Shown: positions 1 to 8,118, numbered from the stretch's first letter. The stretch: DNA of 64,000 nucleotides from Phreatobacter sp. (GCF_016793595.1 NZ_JAEULY010000016.1:32001-96000); one strand, 5' to 3'. Made by a program: numbers and translations. Notes: generated by a model not told the origin, from the sequence alone.

Positions 1-683
1 TCCTGAATGACGTTGAAGGTGGTCCACAGGCTATCGCCCATGTCCTCACGGCGGCGCGGTTCGATGATCTGTTCAGGCCGCAGCGGGCTTTCGTCCTCGC
101 CATAGCGGGCGACCAAACTCACCTCGCCAAGCAACCGCCGCTCGTCCTCGGAAAGCCGCACCTCCTTCATGGCCTCGCTGGCGTCGATCAGGCGAGGAAA
201 GTCCTCGGCGACGGTGTAAACGCCTTCGATAATGTCGTGCTCGATATTGCCCTTGTGGGGAACGCGGACCTCCTCGAACCGCTCGCCCGCGATCATGGAA
301 TTGGTGCAGACGAAGCGCAACATCCCGGCGAACATCTGATAGGCGCTGGTCCCGTCATGGCTGTTCACGATGATGACTTCTGCGGCCTCGGGTTTGCCGA
401 TTCCCTCGTCACGGCGAAGGCGCAGCATGTGTTTCGCGTGGCCGTGGCGTGAACCGTCGCGCGGAACCGACTGGACGGCGAAAAACGGGAACCATCCTTC
501 CCGGCGCAATCCCTCCACGATGTCGATGGTCGGGACATAGACATACCGCTCCGAACGGCTGTCGTGCGCCTCGCGGGCGAAGATGGACGGGACGTGGCGA
601 TATAGCGCCTCGTTGTCGAGCGGCTCCCGACCGCTGATCTGATGGGCGTTCCGGCCGAACCGGGTGGCAAGTTGATGATACAT
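1..683 (-). CDS. DUF932 domain protein, 3' end cut by window edge
   Basis: Reading down from an ATG at 683 gives an uninterrupted frame to the window edge (227 codons seen). The start reads MYHQLATRFGRNAHQISG and further on come YVPTIDIVEGLRREGW, VNSHDGTSAYQMF and RFVCTNSMI, which are characteristic of the DUF932 family found on phages, plasmids and integrative elements of Proteobacteria. The biochemical function is unknown. It lies on the same strand as the DUF736 and ParB-like genes, as in alphaproteobacterial integrative elements, where these three often travel together. The C-terminus is missing only because the window ends. The ATG was chosen because the conserved N-terminus begins there. 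Confidence 0.85.
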   Translation of the reverse strand, partial: MYHQLATRFGRNAHQISGREPLDNEALYRHVPSIFAREAHDSRSERYVYVPTIDIVEGLRREGWFPFFAVQSVPRDGSRHGHAKHMLRLRRDEGIGKPEAAEVIIVNSHDGTSAYQMFAGMLRFVCTNSMIAGERFEEVRVPHKGNIEHDIIEGVYTVAEDFPRLIDASEAMKEVRLSEDERRLLGEVSLVARYGEDESPLRPEQIIEPRRREDMGDSLWTTFNVIQ

Positions 684-929
684 GACTGAAGTCCTTGGGC
701 TTGGGTTTCCGCGCAGCGGAGCGCCGCGCTGAAACCCTGCCCGTCGGCGAGACCGGGGGTGCAACCGGAGTGGGCGGCTTCGCGGGGAACCGGCTGCACG
801 GAACGCGAAGCGTGGAGGAAGCTGGGCGGAAGCCGCTCCGAAGGGCGCTGGGGGCGGCGCCCCAAGCACCTCACAACATGCCGGGCCACTGGCCCGTCCA
901 TATTATGAACTGGCGGACCAGCACACGAA
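684..929. other. intergenic stretch, no gene seen
   Basis: About 250 bases between the DUF932 start and the hairpin after the DUF736 gene. Short open frames exist on both strands but none resembles a protein family or has a good ribosome-binding site. It should hold the DUF932 promoter; I could not pick a convincing one. Confidence 0.4.
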
Positions 930-958
930 GGCGCCCCGCTCCGAGGAAGCGGGGCGCC
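930..958 (-). terminator. hairpin after the DUF736 gene
   Basis: A perfect 11-bp inverted repeat, GGCGCCCCGCT (930-940) and AGCGGGGCGCC (948-958), with a 7-base loop, begins 10 bases past the DUF736 stop codon. Read on the minus strand it is followed by CTTCGTGT rather than a run of T, so it is either a weak intrinsic terminator or a 3'-end stabilising stem. Confidence 0.55.
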
Positions 959-967
959 GTGTCGAGG

Positions 968-1267
968 TCAGCGCGACCAGATGAGAGCGTATTCGCCGGG
1001 GGTCTCGGTTTCGACCAGAGTGGCATAGATCGGAGCCGCGAAGGTCGGATCGTCCAGCTTGACCGAGATGTAGTCGCGGTTCTCGCGGCTGGTCTTCTTC
1101 CACCCCGCGCCGCATTCGACCGTGCCGACCACGACGCGGAAATCGGGGGCCTTGTCGCTCTCCTTGTCGATCGGACGGAGGGTGGCCTTTGCGTTGAGGG
1201 TGAGCGTCTTGATGGTTCCGCTGAAGGAGCCGTTGCCCGCCTGGGTGAAGGTGCCGATGGTAGCCAT
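968..1267 (-). CDS. DUF736 family protein
   Basis: This 99-residue protein starts [17 protein letters not shown] and continues with the DUF736 pattern ([27 protein letters not shown], ending YALIWSR). The family is small, of unknown function, and is carried by conjugative and integrative elements of Alphaproteobacteria. The frame is open for 47 more codons upstream, but conservation begins at the ATG at 1267, which I take as the start. It lies between the DUF932 and ParB-like genes on the same strand, with a hairpin 10 bases past its stop. No catalytic motif is apparent. Confidence 0.88.
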   Translation of the reverse strand: MATIGTFTQAGNGSFSGTIKTLTLNAKATLRPIDKESDKAPDFRVVVGTVECGAGWKKTSRENRDYISVKLDDPTFAAPIYATLVETETPGEYALIWSR

Positions 1268-1785
1268 GTCGAAGTTCCTTTTGCTTCGGGCCACGACCGC
1301 CGCGGCCTCGATGGCGATCGGTGAAGCGGGGATGATCGGACGCGCACCGCTTGCGGCCGAAGCGCAGCGGAGGATGGCGACGCGCGGCCTTTTTGTTTCG
1401 CGATGCAAAGCCGAAGGCGGCGGAAAAAAGCCGCGCGGCGCCGTTGCGCCAGGCCGATCAAGGCGAAGCCAGCACCGGTTAGATCAAGCCAATCGAGAGG
1501 CCGCGCGGTTGTCGCCGAGCCGGAAATTCCACGCCGTGGCTATGACGGGCATCGTCAGTCGGAGGGCATTCGCTTCTTTGCTGGACCGCGCCGGGCTCAC
1601 CTCGCAAATAATTCTTCGCAGAGACGACAGGAGAGGAACGCGGCTGACGCTCCCTATGTGTGCGCCGAGATCCCGCGCGAGGCTGGCATAGACCGTCGCT
1701 CATCGCCCGCATCATAGTCGCCGAGCGGTCCCGCCGCGTGGGTCTGCAACATTACTCGATGAACCCACCTCCAGAAATGCAACAA
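1268..1785. other. intergenic stretch, no gene seen
   Basis: More than 500 bases between the DUF736 start and the ParB terminator. Overlapping open frames occur on both strands, but none has a recognisable domain, a good ribosome-binding site or natural-looking protein composition. The side near 1268 should carry the DUF736 promoter; I see no clear -35/-10 pair. Confidence 0.4.
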
Positions 1786-1817
1786 AAGGAAACCGGGACC
1801 GCTCGCGCGGTCCCGGT
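1786..1817 (-). terminator. intrinsic terminator of the ParB-like gene
   Basis: A perfect 10-bp inverted repeat, ACCGGGACCG (1792-1801) and CGGTCCCGGT (1808-1817), with a 6-base loop, begins 9 bases past the ParB-like stop codon. On the minus strand it is followed by TTCCTTTTGTTG, a T-rich tract, as expected of a Rho-independent terminator. Confidence 0.75.
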
Positions 1818-1826
1818 CCCGTGCCG

Positions 1827-3881
1827 CTATTCGGCGGCGACAGCAAAGGATGCTTCGCTGTCCTCCACTTCGCGCGGCTGCTCCACGCTATCCGCGTCCT
1901 CCGGCTCCGCAGGCGCGGGGTCCGCTCCCTCCGGTTCGGGCGTCCTCAACACGGCGGGAAGCCAGCCGGTCCCGGAAAGAAGCTGCTCGGCGGCTTGCGC
2001 CATGTCCGGCTTCTTCATGTCCGCGATGCGGCGGGCGGCGTCCTCGGACACGCCTTCGGTCACGGCCTCCACGATATGCGCCTTGGTGACACGGCCAAGG
2101 TAGCTGTCCACGGTCGGCGTCCAGTCCTTCGCCACGTCCAGCGCCAGCGCGCCCGCCAGCCTGTCCGCCGTTTGCAGCGACCGGGGCTTGCGGTCCCACG
2201 GCAACCGCAGAGCGTTGACGGTGCGAGCCGCGCAATGCGCCAGCAACGCAATCCGCTTCGCCTCGTCCAGCCCGACGATGAAGGCCCACAGGTCCGCCAC
2301 GTCGCGCGGCATCCGCTCGGCCCATGCCTCGTGCTGCTCGCTCGCCCGTGCCGCCAATGGCGTGTCCTCGATCCCGTCCGCATGGCTCCCCAAGGGGGTC
2401 ACGGTCGGACGAACCTCAAGGCAACCGGCCTCCGCATAGCTGTAGAACAGTTGCGCGGTCAGCGTGTGGGTCAGCGCGATCAGGGCCATATCGGGCTGCT
2501 CGGCCAGCGCCACGCGAAGCGCCAAGGTCCGGTGGGCGGACAGGTCACGGGTGAGGCTGTCGGAAATCGGCTTGCCCGGTTCCTCGTCCTCGTCGGCGTC
2601 CTGCACGTCCTCGTCGCCGTCCTCCGGCTGCTCGTCGTCGCCCATCTGCGCCTCGGTCACATCGCTTTCTTCCGGCTCCGGCTGGGGGTCCGCCAACGCC
2701 TCGTCCTCGGCCCGCACGAAACCGCGCTCGACCCTGACCGTGCCGTCATGGTGAAGCACGACGAACGCACCGCCATTGGCGATCACGTTGGGATCGTAGG
2801 CGGAGCGCTTGGCCGACAGGGCGTCCATTTCGGCATCCAGCGCACGGGCTTTCGCCGCCAAGTCCTCGGGCATTTCGTCCAACGAGTCATAGCCATCGAC
2901 GATCTGGTCATATTCGGCCCATGCCTCATCGACCCGCGCCTCCTCCTCGTCGGACAGGGCGACGGTCTGCGGATAGAAGCGCCGCATCCCGTGGGCGTGG
3001 GGATAGTCGATATGCGCCTCGGCCCATTTCCAGCCCTCGGCCTGAACGCGCTCGGCAACCTCGCGCAATTTCTCGATGGCAAGCGTATCGAGCAAGCCCG
3101 CATCCTCGAAGAACCCGCCACGGTCCTCGCTGAACAGGTCGCGGATGATGTTGCCGCCCGCTTCCGCGTAGGCTTCGGCTCCGACGAACACCGCGCGCCG
3201 GTCCTCTGCCGACACATTGCTTGCGGTCATGTCGCGCCGGATAATCCACGGCTCGCGGTTGTGATGCAGGTTGGCGAAAACCTGCTCCTGCCGGTCATGG
3301 TCCTCGGTGATGGCGAAGGCCATAAGCTGATCCAGCGTAAGGCCGTCCTCCCGATAGACCTGCAACAGCTTGGGCGAGACAGCGCCAAGGCGAAGCCGCT
3401 GCTTCACCACGCCAGCCGACACGCCGAACCGCGCGCCGATTTCTTCCGCGCCATAGCCCTTGCTCTCGGACAGTTCACGGAACCGCTCGAACTGGTCGGC
3501 GGGGTGCATCGGGGTTCGGGTCACGTTCTCGTCCAGACTGATTTCGGACGGATCGTTGGCGGTATCGAGCCAGCAGCGCACGACTTCCGACTTCTTGATC
3601 TGCTTGCGCTTGGCGCGCAGCAGCATCGCCAGCCTGCGGCCTTCACCAGCGGTAACGAGATAATAGCCGGTCGGCGTCCCGTCCTCCTTGGTCTCCGGCT
3701 CCACGACAAGGTTCTGGATCAGCCCCTTGTGCTGGATCGAAGCGGCCAGCGCCTCGATAGCGGCTTCCCCATGCGGCACCTTGCGGGCATTGCGCGGGGA
3801 CTTTTTGAGCTTGGCGAGCGGCACGAAAATCTCGACGCCCGACACAGGCTCGGCGGCTACGGTTTGGGTAACGGCGTTCAT
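1827..3881 (-). CDS. ParB-like nuclease-fold/partition protein
   Basis: A 684-residue protein with an N-terminal ParB domain at about residues 17-125, including the GEGRR box at 79-83 and the LDENVTR segment near 115-121, followed by a helix-turn-helix near 145-175 (YGAEEIGARFGVSAGVVKQR). The middle and C-terminal parts have no assigned domain; a long acidic stretch rich in Glu, Asp and Pro lies around residues 395-435. Chromosomal ParB is about 300 residues, so this is the long form found on plasmids and integrative elements, where it may act in maintenance or transcriptional control. The start at 3881 is preceded by AGGAG at proper spacing; the frame is open further upstream, but without similarity. 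A terminator follows it. Confidence 0.85.
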   Translation of the reverse strand: MNAVTQTVAAEPVSGVEIFVPLAKLKKSPRNARKVPHGEAAIEALAASIQHKGLIQNLVVEPETKEDGTPTGYYLVTAGEGRRLAMLLRAKRKQIKKSEVVRCWLDTANDPSEISLDENVTRTPMHPADQFERFRELSESKGYGAEEIGARFGVSAGVVKQRLRLGAVSPKLLQVYREDGLTLDQLMAFAITEDHDRQEQVFANLHHNREPWIIRRDMTASNVSAEDRRAVFVGAEAYAEAGGNIIRDLFSEDRGGFFEDAGLLDTLAIEKLREVAERVQAEGWKWAEAHIDYPHAHGMRRFYPQTVALSDEEEARVDEAWAEYDQIVDGYDSLDEMPEDLAAKARALDAEMDALSAKRSAYDPNVIANGGAFVVLHHDGTVRVERGFVRAEDEALADPQPEPEESDVTEAQMGDDEQPEDGDEDVQDADEDEEPGKPISDSLTRDLSAHRTLALRVALAEQPDMALIALTHTLTAQLFYSYAEAGCLEVRPTVTPLGSHADGIEDTPLAARASEQHEAWAERMPRDVADLWAFIVGLDEAKRIALLAHCAARTVNALRLPWDRKPRSLQTADRLAGALALDVAKDWTPTVDSYLGRVTKAHIVEAVTEGVSEDAARRIADMKKPDMAQAAEQLLSGTGWLPAVLRTPEPEGADPAPAEPEDADSVEQPREVEDSEASFAVAAE

Positions 3882-4280
3882 CACACTTCTCCTAAAAACC
3901 ACACTCACCCCGGAATGGGGTGGGCGGCGAAGAAGCGACCGGCAGGCCCGCCGGCGGAGCCGGGCAGCATCCGCAGGAGCGGAACGCAGTGGAGGACGCG
4001 CCAACAGCGCGTTGCGGCCCGGCGCGGCGGGTCTAAAGGGAAGCGTCGCCCATCCCATCGACGGAGTGAGCAACGACCAGACGCGATCGGGACGGCGCAG
4101 CCCTGGCCCGATCTCCGCAGATCGGAAAGACAACAATCCGCGCGGCGGATTGCCCGAACGGCGCAGCAGCGCCACCCCGCCATGCTGATCGTCACCCAGC
4201 AGGGACGAGACCCGCCAGGGGCTCGGTCGGAGCGCAGCGGAGATAGAGCGGCGGTCCCGCAGGGAGGCGCCAACCCTTCC
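3882..4280. other. intergenic stretch between ParB-like gene and toxin-antitoxin pair
   Basis: About 400 bases without a credible gene. The left end holds the parB-like leader with a short inverted repeat (3906-3922); the right end leads into the antitoxin promoter. Between them I see only G+C-rich sequence with short overlapping frames on both strands. Confidence 0.4.
3906..3922 (-). promoter_or_regulatory. inverted repeat upstream of the ParB-like gene
   Basis: CACCCC (3906-3911) and GGGGTG (3917-3922) form a 6-bp inverted repeat with a 5-base centre, 25 bases upstream of the ParB-like start codon. It could be an operator or a leader hairpin. No regulator can be named from the sequence. 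Confidence 0.25.
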
Positions 4281-4309
4281 TTGATTCTCTTAACCTCATC
4301 GACTAAAAT
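4281..4309 (+). promoter_or_regulatory. sigma-70-like promoter of the toxin-antitoxin operon
   Basis: TTGATT (4281-4286) and TAAAAT (4304-4309) are separated by 17 bases, a good match to a housekeeping promoter, and lie 28 bases before the antitoxin ATG. The surroundings are noticeably A+T-richer than the rest of the element. Confidence 0.55.
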
Positions 4310-4311
4310 GC

Positions 4312-4322
4312 AGTCATTGACT
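4312..4322. promoter_or_regulatory. palindrome, candidate antitoxin operator
   Basis: AGTCA-T-TGACT is a perfect 11-base palindrome just downstream of the proposed -10 box and before the ribosome-binding site. Ribbon-helix-helix antitoxins of the FitA type autorepress by binding inverted repeats in this position, so it is a candidate operator. The identification is inferred from position. Confidence 0.35.
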
Positions 4323-4336
4323 TATGGAGGTTTTGC

Positions 4337-4585
4337 ATGGCGGTCATGACGATCCGAAACATCGACGACGCGATCAAAAATCGCCTGCGCTTGCGGGCGG
4401 CGATGCACGGCCGTTCGATGGAAGATGAGGCCCGCGACATTCTGCGTTCGGCGCTCTCGACCGAAATCCCGCGTCCGCGCAATCTCGGCCAGGCGATCAA
4501 CGAACGCTTCGGCGAGTTGGGCGGCGTCGATCTGCCCGTTACGCCGCGCGAGGCAATCCGGCCCTCGGTGGACTTCGGGGAATGA
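4337..4585 (+). CDS. FitA-like ribbon-helix-helix antitoxin
   Basis: An 82-residue protein beginning MAVMTIRNIDDAIKNRLRLR, a ribbon-helix-helix (Arc/FitA) DNA-binding motif, followed by HGRSMEDEARDILRSAL, typical of FitA-type antitoxins. The C-terminal half would wrap around the toxin. It overlaps the PIN-domain toxin gene by 4 bases (ATGA), so the two are translationally coupled. It is preceded by GGAGG at 4326-4330, a promoter and a palindromic candidate operator. In the family the antitoxin neutralises the toxin and represses the operon. On this element it probably acts as an addiction module. Confidence 0.9.
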   Translation: MAVMTIRNIDDAIKNRLRLRAAMHGRSMEDEARDILRSALSTEIPRPRNLGQAINERFGELGGVDLPVTPREAIRPSVDFGE

Positions 4586-4998
4586 TCGTCCTCGACACCA
4601 ATGTCATATCCGAGCTGATGCGGCGCGAACCTGATCCGAGGGTCATGGCGTGGATCGCCGAGCAACCGATGGCGGGCGTCTTCACCACGACGCTGACCCA
4701 GGCGGAAATCTTCTACGGGCTGGCGTTGCTGCCCGAGGGACGCCGCCGCGATGATCTGCTCGCGGCCGCACGCCCAATGTTTGATGTCGATCTGGCCGGG
4801 CGCGTCCTGCCGTTCGATTCCGAAGCCGCGACAGCCTATCCCGACATTGCCGCTGGCCGGAAACAGGGCGGAAAGCCGATCAGCCAGATTGACGCGCAGA
4901 TTGCGGCGATCGTGCGCTCGCGCGGGGCGCGGCTGGCGACTCGCAACGTCCGTGATTTCGCAGATTGCGGGATCACGGTCGTCGATCCGTGGGGCTAG
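4582..4998 (+). CDS. FitB/VapC-type PIN-domain toxin
   Basis: A 138-residue PIN-domain ribonuclease. The four acidic residues expected at the active site are present: Asp5 (LDTNV), Glu42 (TQAEIFYG), Asp104 (SQIDAQIA) and Asp125 (RNVRDF). The length and the FitB-like TTTLTQAEIFYGL motif fit the family. VapC/FitB toxins are Mg-dependent endoribonucleases that cut tRNA or rRNA when released from the antitoxin; the actual target cannot be seen here. The gene overlaps the antitoxin stop by 4 bases. The active-site residues are intact, so the toxin is probably functional. Confidence 0.92.
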   Translation: MIVLDTNVISELMRREPDPRVMAWIAEQPMAGVFTTTLTQAEIFYGLALLPEGRRRDDLLAAARPMFDVDLAGRVLPFDSEAATAYPDIAAGRKQGGKPISQIDAQIAAIVRSRGARLATRNVRDFADCGITVVDPWG

Positions 4999-5086
4999 AT
5001 ATGACGCCCGCCGCCTTTCACCCCTATCTGCGCTTCGCCGCGACAGAGGCTTTGCATGAGGCGCGAGCGCGAAGCAGCCTGTCGGG

Positions 5087-5341
5087 ATGGCCCTTGCCCG
5101 CAAAGTCCATCGTCGCACCCATCGTCGCCGGGGCGAATGCCCGGACGACCTGTTCGACTATGCCACGCTGCCGGTCGGCAGCGTCCGTCCTTGCGCGGGG
5201 AAAAGCCCGAAGGACGATCTTTCGACGTGGACCGTCACCGACGACTGGCCCGAGCGCGTGCCGGTCACGAGTGCGGAAGTGGATGTGTTCGAGGCATGGT
5301 TCGGCGACGTTTTCGACGAGCTGTTCGGGCCGTGCCAATGA
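5087..5341 (+). CDS. small hypothetical protein preceding the recombinase
   Basis: An 84-residue frame with a basic N-terminus (MALARKVHRRTHRRRG) and an acidic, natural-looking C-terminal half containing SAEVDVFEAWFGDVFDELFG. It ends 18 bases before the recombinase start and is probably cotranscribed with it. I do not recognise a domain. A small protein in this position next to a large serine recombinase could be an accessory factor, but that is inferred from position alone. Overlapping frames from 5001 look less protein-like, though they leave the true start uncertain. Confidence 0.55.
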   Translation: MALARKVHRRTHRRRGECPDDLFDYATLPVGSVRPCAGKSPKDDLSTWTVTDDWPERVPVTSAEVDVFEAWFGDVFDELFGPCQ

Positions 5342-5359
5342 TGTGAGGAGTTCGCTGTA

Positions 5360-7234
5360 ATGACCGTGCCGATGCGCGCCGCCCTCTACCTGCGCGTCTC
5401 GACGGCGCGGCAGGCCGAGCATGACGTGTCGATCCCCGATCAGCGCAAACAGGGCGAAGCCTATTGCCTGTCGCGGGGATTGGAGCTGGTCTATACCTTC
5501 GTCGAGGCTGGCGCGTCGGCGACGAACGACCGGCGGCCCGAGTTCCAGCGGATGATCGAGGCGGGCACGAGCAAGCCGGCGCCGTTCGACGTGGTGGTGG
5601 TCCACAGCTTCTCGCGCTTCTTCCGCGATCATTTCGAGCTGGAGTTCTACGTTCGCAAGCTCGCCAAGAACGGCGTCAAGCTGCTGTCGATCACGCAGGA
5701 AATGGGCGACGACCCGATGCACGTCATGATGCGGCAGATCATGGCGCTGTTCGACGAATATCAATCGAAAGAGAACGCGAAGCACGTCCTTCGGGCGCTC
5801 AAGGAAAATGCCCGGCAGGGCTTCTGGAACGGCTCGCTGCCGCCGATCGGCTATCGCGTTGTCGATGCCGAGCAGCGCGGCGCGAAGATGAAGAAGAAGC
5901 TGGAAATCGACCCGATCCATGCCGACACGGTGCGGCTGGCGTTCAAGCTGGCGTTGGAAGGCGACGGCACGTCCGGCCCGATGGGCGTGAAGTCGATCAC
6001 CAAACATCTCAACGAGCGTCGTATCTTCACGCGCGACGGTGGCCGCTGGGGCATCGGCACGGTCCATCGGATGCTGACCCGGCCGACCTATATCGGCCGC
6101 CACGAGTTCAACAAGCGCGGCAAGAGCAAGGAATTGAAGCCCGCCGAGGAAGTGATCGCGGTGGAGGTTCCGGCGATCGTCGACCAGGCCACGTTCGATG
6201 CGGTGCAGGCGCATTTCAAGGCGCGCAATCCGAAGGTCGCCCATCCGCAGGTCGTGAGCGGTCCGACGCTGCTGACTGGCCTGATCCATTGCGGGAAGTG
6301 CGGCGGGGCGATGACGATTCGCACCGGAAAGGGCGGTCGCTATCGCTATTACACCTGTTCGATGAAGGCGCGGCAGGGGGCGACCGCCTGCGAGGGCATG
6401 ACCGTTGCGATGGAGCGGCTGGACGATCTGGTCGCAAACTATCTGGCCGACCGGCTGCTCGATCCTGACCGGCTGGAGGATGTGCTGGCCGAGGTTCTGG
6501 ATCGTCGGCAGGAACGCAGCGACCGGCGCCGTGAGCATATCGCGGAATTGAACCGGCGATCCGCCGAGACCGAGTTGCGCCTGAAACGGCTCTACGACGC
6601 GATCGAAAGCGGCGTTGCCGATCTCGATGACCCGGCGCTCAAGGAACGCATAATCGCCTTGAAGGCGACTCGCGATCAAGCGCGGGCGGATGCCGAGCGG
6701 GCCTCGGCTCTCCTGCTAAACTCGGCGCAGCAGGCCATTACGCCCGCCACGTTGCGAAAGTTCGCGTCAACCGCGCGGCGGCGTATCCGCATGGAAGGCG
6801 GCGGCTATCGCCGCGACCATCTGCGCGCGCTGGCGCAGCGGGTCGAGGTCGATCGCGGCGAGGTCCGCATCATGGGATCGAAGAGCAACCTGCTCCGCGT
6901 GCTGGCCGCCAATGGCGTAGCCACGGCGGCGGGCGGAGTGCCCATCGTTGTTCCGAAGTGGCGGAGAGGGAGGGATTCGAACCCCCGATACGGTTGCCCG
7001 TATGCCGCATTTCGAGTGCGGTGCTTTCAACCACTCAGCCACCTCTCCGCGGTCTCGCAAGGACAGGGCTTGAAAAGCATCTGCCGGCTGGTGAGCGAAG
7101 CGCGACATAGCCGAACGCCGTGCGGCATTCAAGCCACCGCAAGCGGCCCGGACGGAAATCTTCGCGGCTCGGGGCATGAAAATCGCCGCCGGCCCGGAGT
7201 TTTCCTTGACTTGGCGCGGCTTTTCCATCATTGA
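5360..7234 (+). CDS. large serine recombinase (integrase) reading into tRNA-Ser
   Basis: A 624-codon frame. The serine resolvase domain covers about residues 6-155, with catalytic Ser14 in YLRVST and the Arg-rich FSRFFRD region near 84-90. A recombinase domain follows at about 165-285, then a zinc ribbon with Cys311, Cys314, Cys333 and Cys344, and a coiled-coil region near 375-450. These are the parts of a phage-type large serine integrase. GAGGAG precedes the ATG. No stop occurs before the junction with the host: codon 534 (TGG) is the complement of the tRNA 3' CCA, codons 534-563 are antisense tRNA-Ser, and codons 564-624 are chromosomal. The native protein probably ends near residue 533 or differently on the circular element. 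It presumably integrated this element at the tRNA. Confidence 0.93.
   Translation: MTVPMRAALYLRVSTARQAEHDVSIPDQRKQGEAYCLSRGLELVYTFVEAGASATNDRRPEFQRMIEAGTSKPAPFDVVVVHSFSRFFRDHFELEFYVRKLAKNGVKLLSITQEMGDDPMHVMMRQIMALFDEYQSKENAKHVLRALKENARQGFWNGSLPPIGYRVVDAEQRGAKMKKKLEIDPIHADTVRLAFKLALEGDGTSGPMGVKSITKHLNERRIFTRDGGRWGIGTVHRMLTRPTYIGRHEFNKRGKSKELKPAEEVIAVEVPAIVDQATFDAVQAHFKARNPKVAHPQVVSGPTLLTGLIHCGKCGGAMTIRTGKGGRYRYYTCSMKARQGATACEGMTVAMERLDDLVANYLADRLLDPDRLEDVLAEVLDRRQERSDRRREHIAELNRRSAETELRLKRLYDAIESGVADLDDPALKERIIALKATRDQARADAERASALLLNSAQQAITPATLRKFASTARRRIRMEGGGYRRDHLRALAQRVEVDRGEVRIMGSKSNLLRVLAANGVATAAGGVPIVVPKWRRGRDSNPRYGCPYAAFRVRCFQPLSHLSAVSQGQGLKSICRLVSEARHSRTPCGIQATASGPDGNLRGSGHENRRRPGVFLDLARLFHH
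6940..6975. other. element/chromosome junction (att site, approximate)
   Basis: Element genes end and host sequence begins at or near the tRNA 3' end (6959). A serine integrase leaves a short core shared by both ends of the element; the other end is outside the window, so the core cannot be delimited. The span given is an estimate. Confidence 0.5.
6959..7048 (-). tRNA. tRNA-Ser(CGA), integration site
   Basis: On the minus strand the 90-base gene begins GGAGAGGTGGCTGAG and ends CCTCTCC-G-CCA. The 7-bp acceptor stem GGAGAGG/CCTCTCC is perfect, the T arm contains GGTTCGAATCC, and a long variable arm (ATACGGGCAACCGTAT) marks a class II tRNA. The anticodon loop CTCGAAA gives anticodon CGA, for Ser codon UCG. 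The CCA is encoded. The 3' end abuts the mobile element, so the gene has been kept whole by the element supplying or preserving its end. It lies divergently upstream of rplU. Confidence 0.96.
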
Positions 7235-7395
7235 GCCGCGTCCCGGAACATCCGGTCGTCGGAGCCTTGCGCTTCAGGCGGCGGCCGGGACCAAAGACCG
7301 ATCCGCCCGTCCAGGGTGGCAAGATCAAACAAGAAGACGGCCGGATGCCCGATTTTCCGGGTGATTCACGGCGCGTCGCACAAGGACAGACGACG

Positions 7396-8070
7396 ATGTA
7401 CGCAGTCATCAAGACTGGCGGCAAACAGTACAAGGTTGCCGCCGAAGACACGATCACCATCGAAATCCTCAAGGCCAGCGCCGGCGATACCGTGGTGTTT
7501 CCGGACGTGCTCATGCTTGGCGGCGACGCCGGCATCACCCTCGGCGCGCCCTTCGTGGCCGGCGCCTCGGTGGCAGGCGAGGTTCTCCAGCAGAAGCGCG
7601 GCCCGAAGGTCATCTCCTTCAAGAAGCGCCGCCGCCAGAACTCCAAGCGCAAGCGCGGCCATCGCCAGGACCTGATGGTGGTCCGCATCGCCGAGATCCT
7701 GACCGATGGCGCCAAGCCTTCGAAGGCCGCCTCCGCGAAGAAGCCGGCCGCCGAGAAGACCGCCGCCGCCAAGCCGGCCAAGCTCGCCGACCTGCCGGCC
7801 GAGGGCGGAAAGCTCGACACGTCGAACCTCTCGCTTATCTCGGGCGTCGGCCCGACGATCGAGAAGAAGCTGCGCGCCGCCGGCATCACCTCCTGGGAGC
7901 AGATCGCGTCCTGGACCGAGGCCGATCTCGAGGCGAAGGACAAGGAGCTGGCGCTCCGCGGTCGCGCCAAGCGCGAGGAATGGGTCGAGCAGGCCAGGGA
8001 GCTGCTGGCGGGCAAGCCGCCGCGCGCCAAGGCCGACCAGGCCGAACAGAAATCCGGTGAGGACTGGTAA
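7396..8070 (+). CDS. rplU: 50S ribosomal protein L21 with C-terminal HhH extension
   Basis: The first ~105 residues are L21 of normal length (MYAVIKTGGKQYKV, GAPFVAGASV, FKKRRRQNSKRKRGHRQ), which binds 23S rRNA in the large subunit. A Lys/Ala-rich linker (about 112-140) leads to a helix-hairpin-helix-like domain at about 145-215 (LSLISGVGPTIEKKLRAAG). The total of 224 residues is about twice the usual L21; this extension is known in alphaproteobacteria but its role is not. The ATG at 7396 starts the conserved L21 sequence; upstream in-frame codons have no similarity. rpmA follows after 70 bases. Confidence 0.96.
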   Translation: MYAVIKTGGKQYKVAAEDTITIEILKASAGDTVVFPDVLMLGGDAGITLGAPFVAGASVAGEVLQQKRGPKVISFKKRRRQNSKRKRGHRQDLMVVRIAEILTDGAKPSKAASAKKPAAEKTAAAKPAKLADLPAEGGKLDTSNLSLISGVGPTIEKKLRAAGITSWEQIASWTEADLEAKDKELALRGRAKREEWVEQARELLAGKPPRAKADQAEQKSGEDW

Positions 8071-8106
8071 GCGCCGACCGGCTCTTGCCATCCTTTTGAA
8101 CAATAC

Positions 8107-8118
8107 GTCTTATAAGAC
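8107..8118. promoter_or_regulatory. perfect palindrome in rplU-rpmA spacer
   Basis: GTCTTATAAGAC is a perfect 12-base palindrome 23 bases before the rpmA start codon. It could be a protein-binding site, a small RNA hairpin, or contain the -10 element (TATAAG) of an internal promoter. The sequence alone does not decide. Confidence 0.3.

Noticed and set aside
1821-4349. 842-codon open frame on the plus strand opposite the ParB-like gene
   Set aside because: It is antisense to a gene with clear ParB motifs, terminator and ribosome-binding site; its composition (His, Arg, Gly, Leu) is that of a shadow frame in G+C-rich DNA.
5001-5360. ATG-started frame (MTPAAFHPYLRFAATEAL) just after the toxin gene
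   Set aside because: It begins plausibly but soon becomes Arg/Ser-rich, and overlaps the more natural 5087-5341 frame. It may be a decayed gene start; evidence is too thin.
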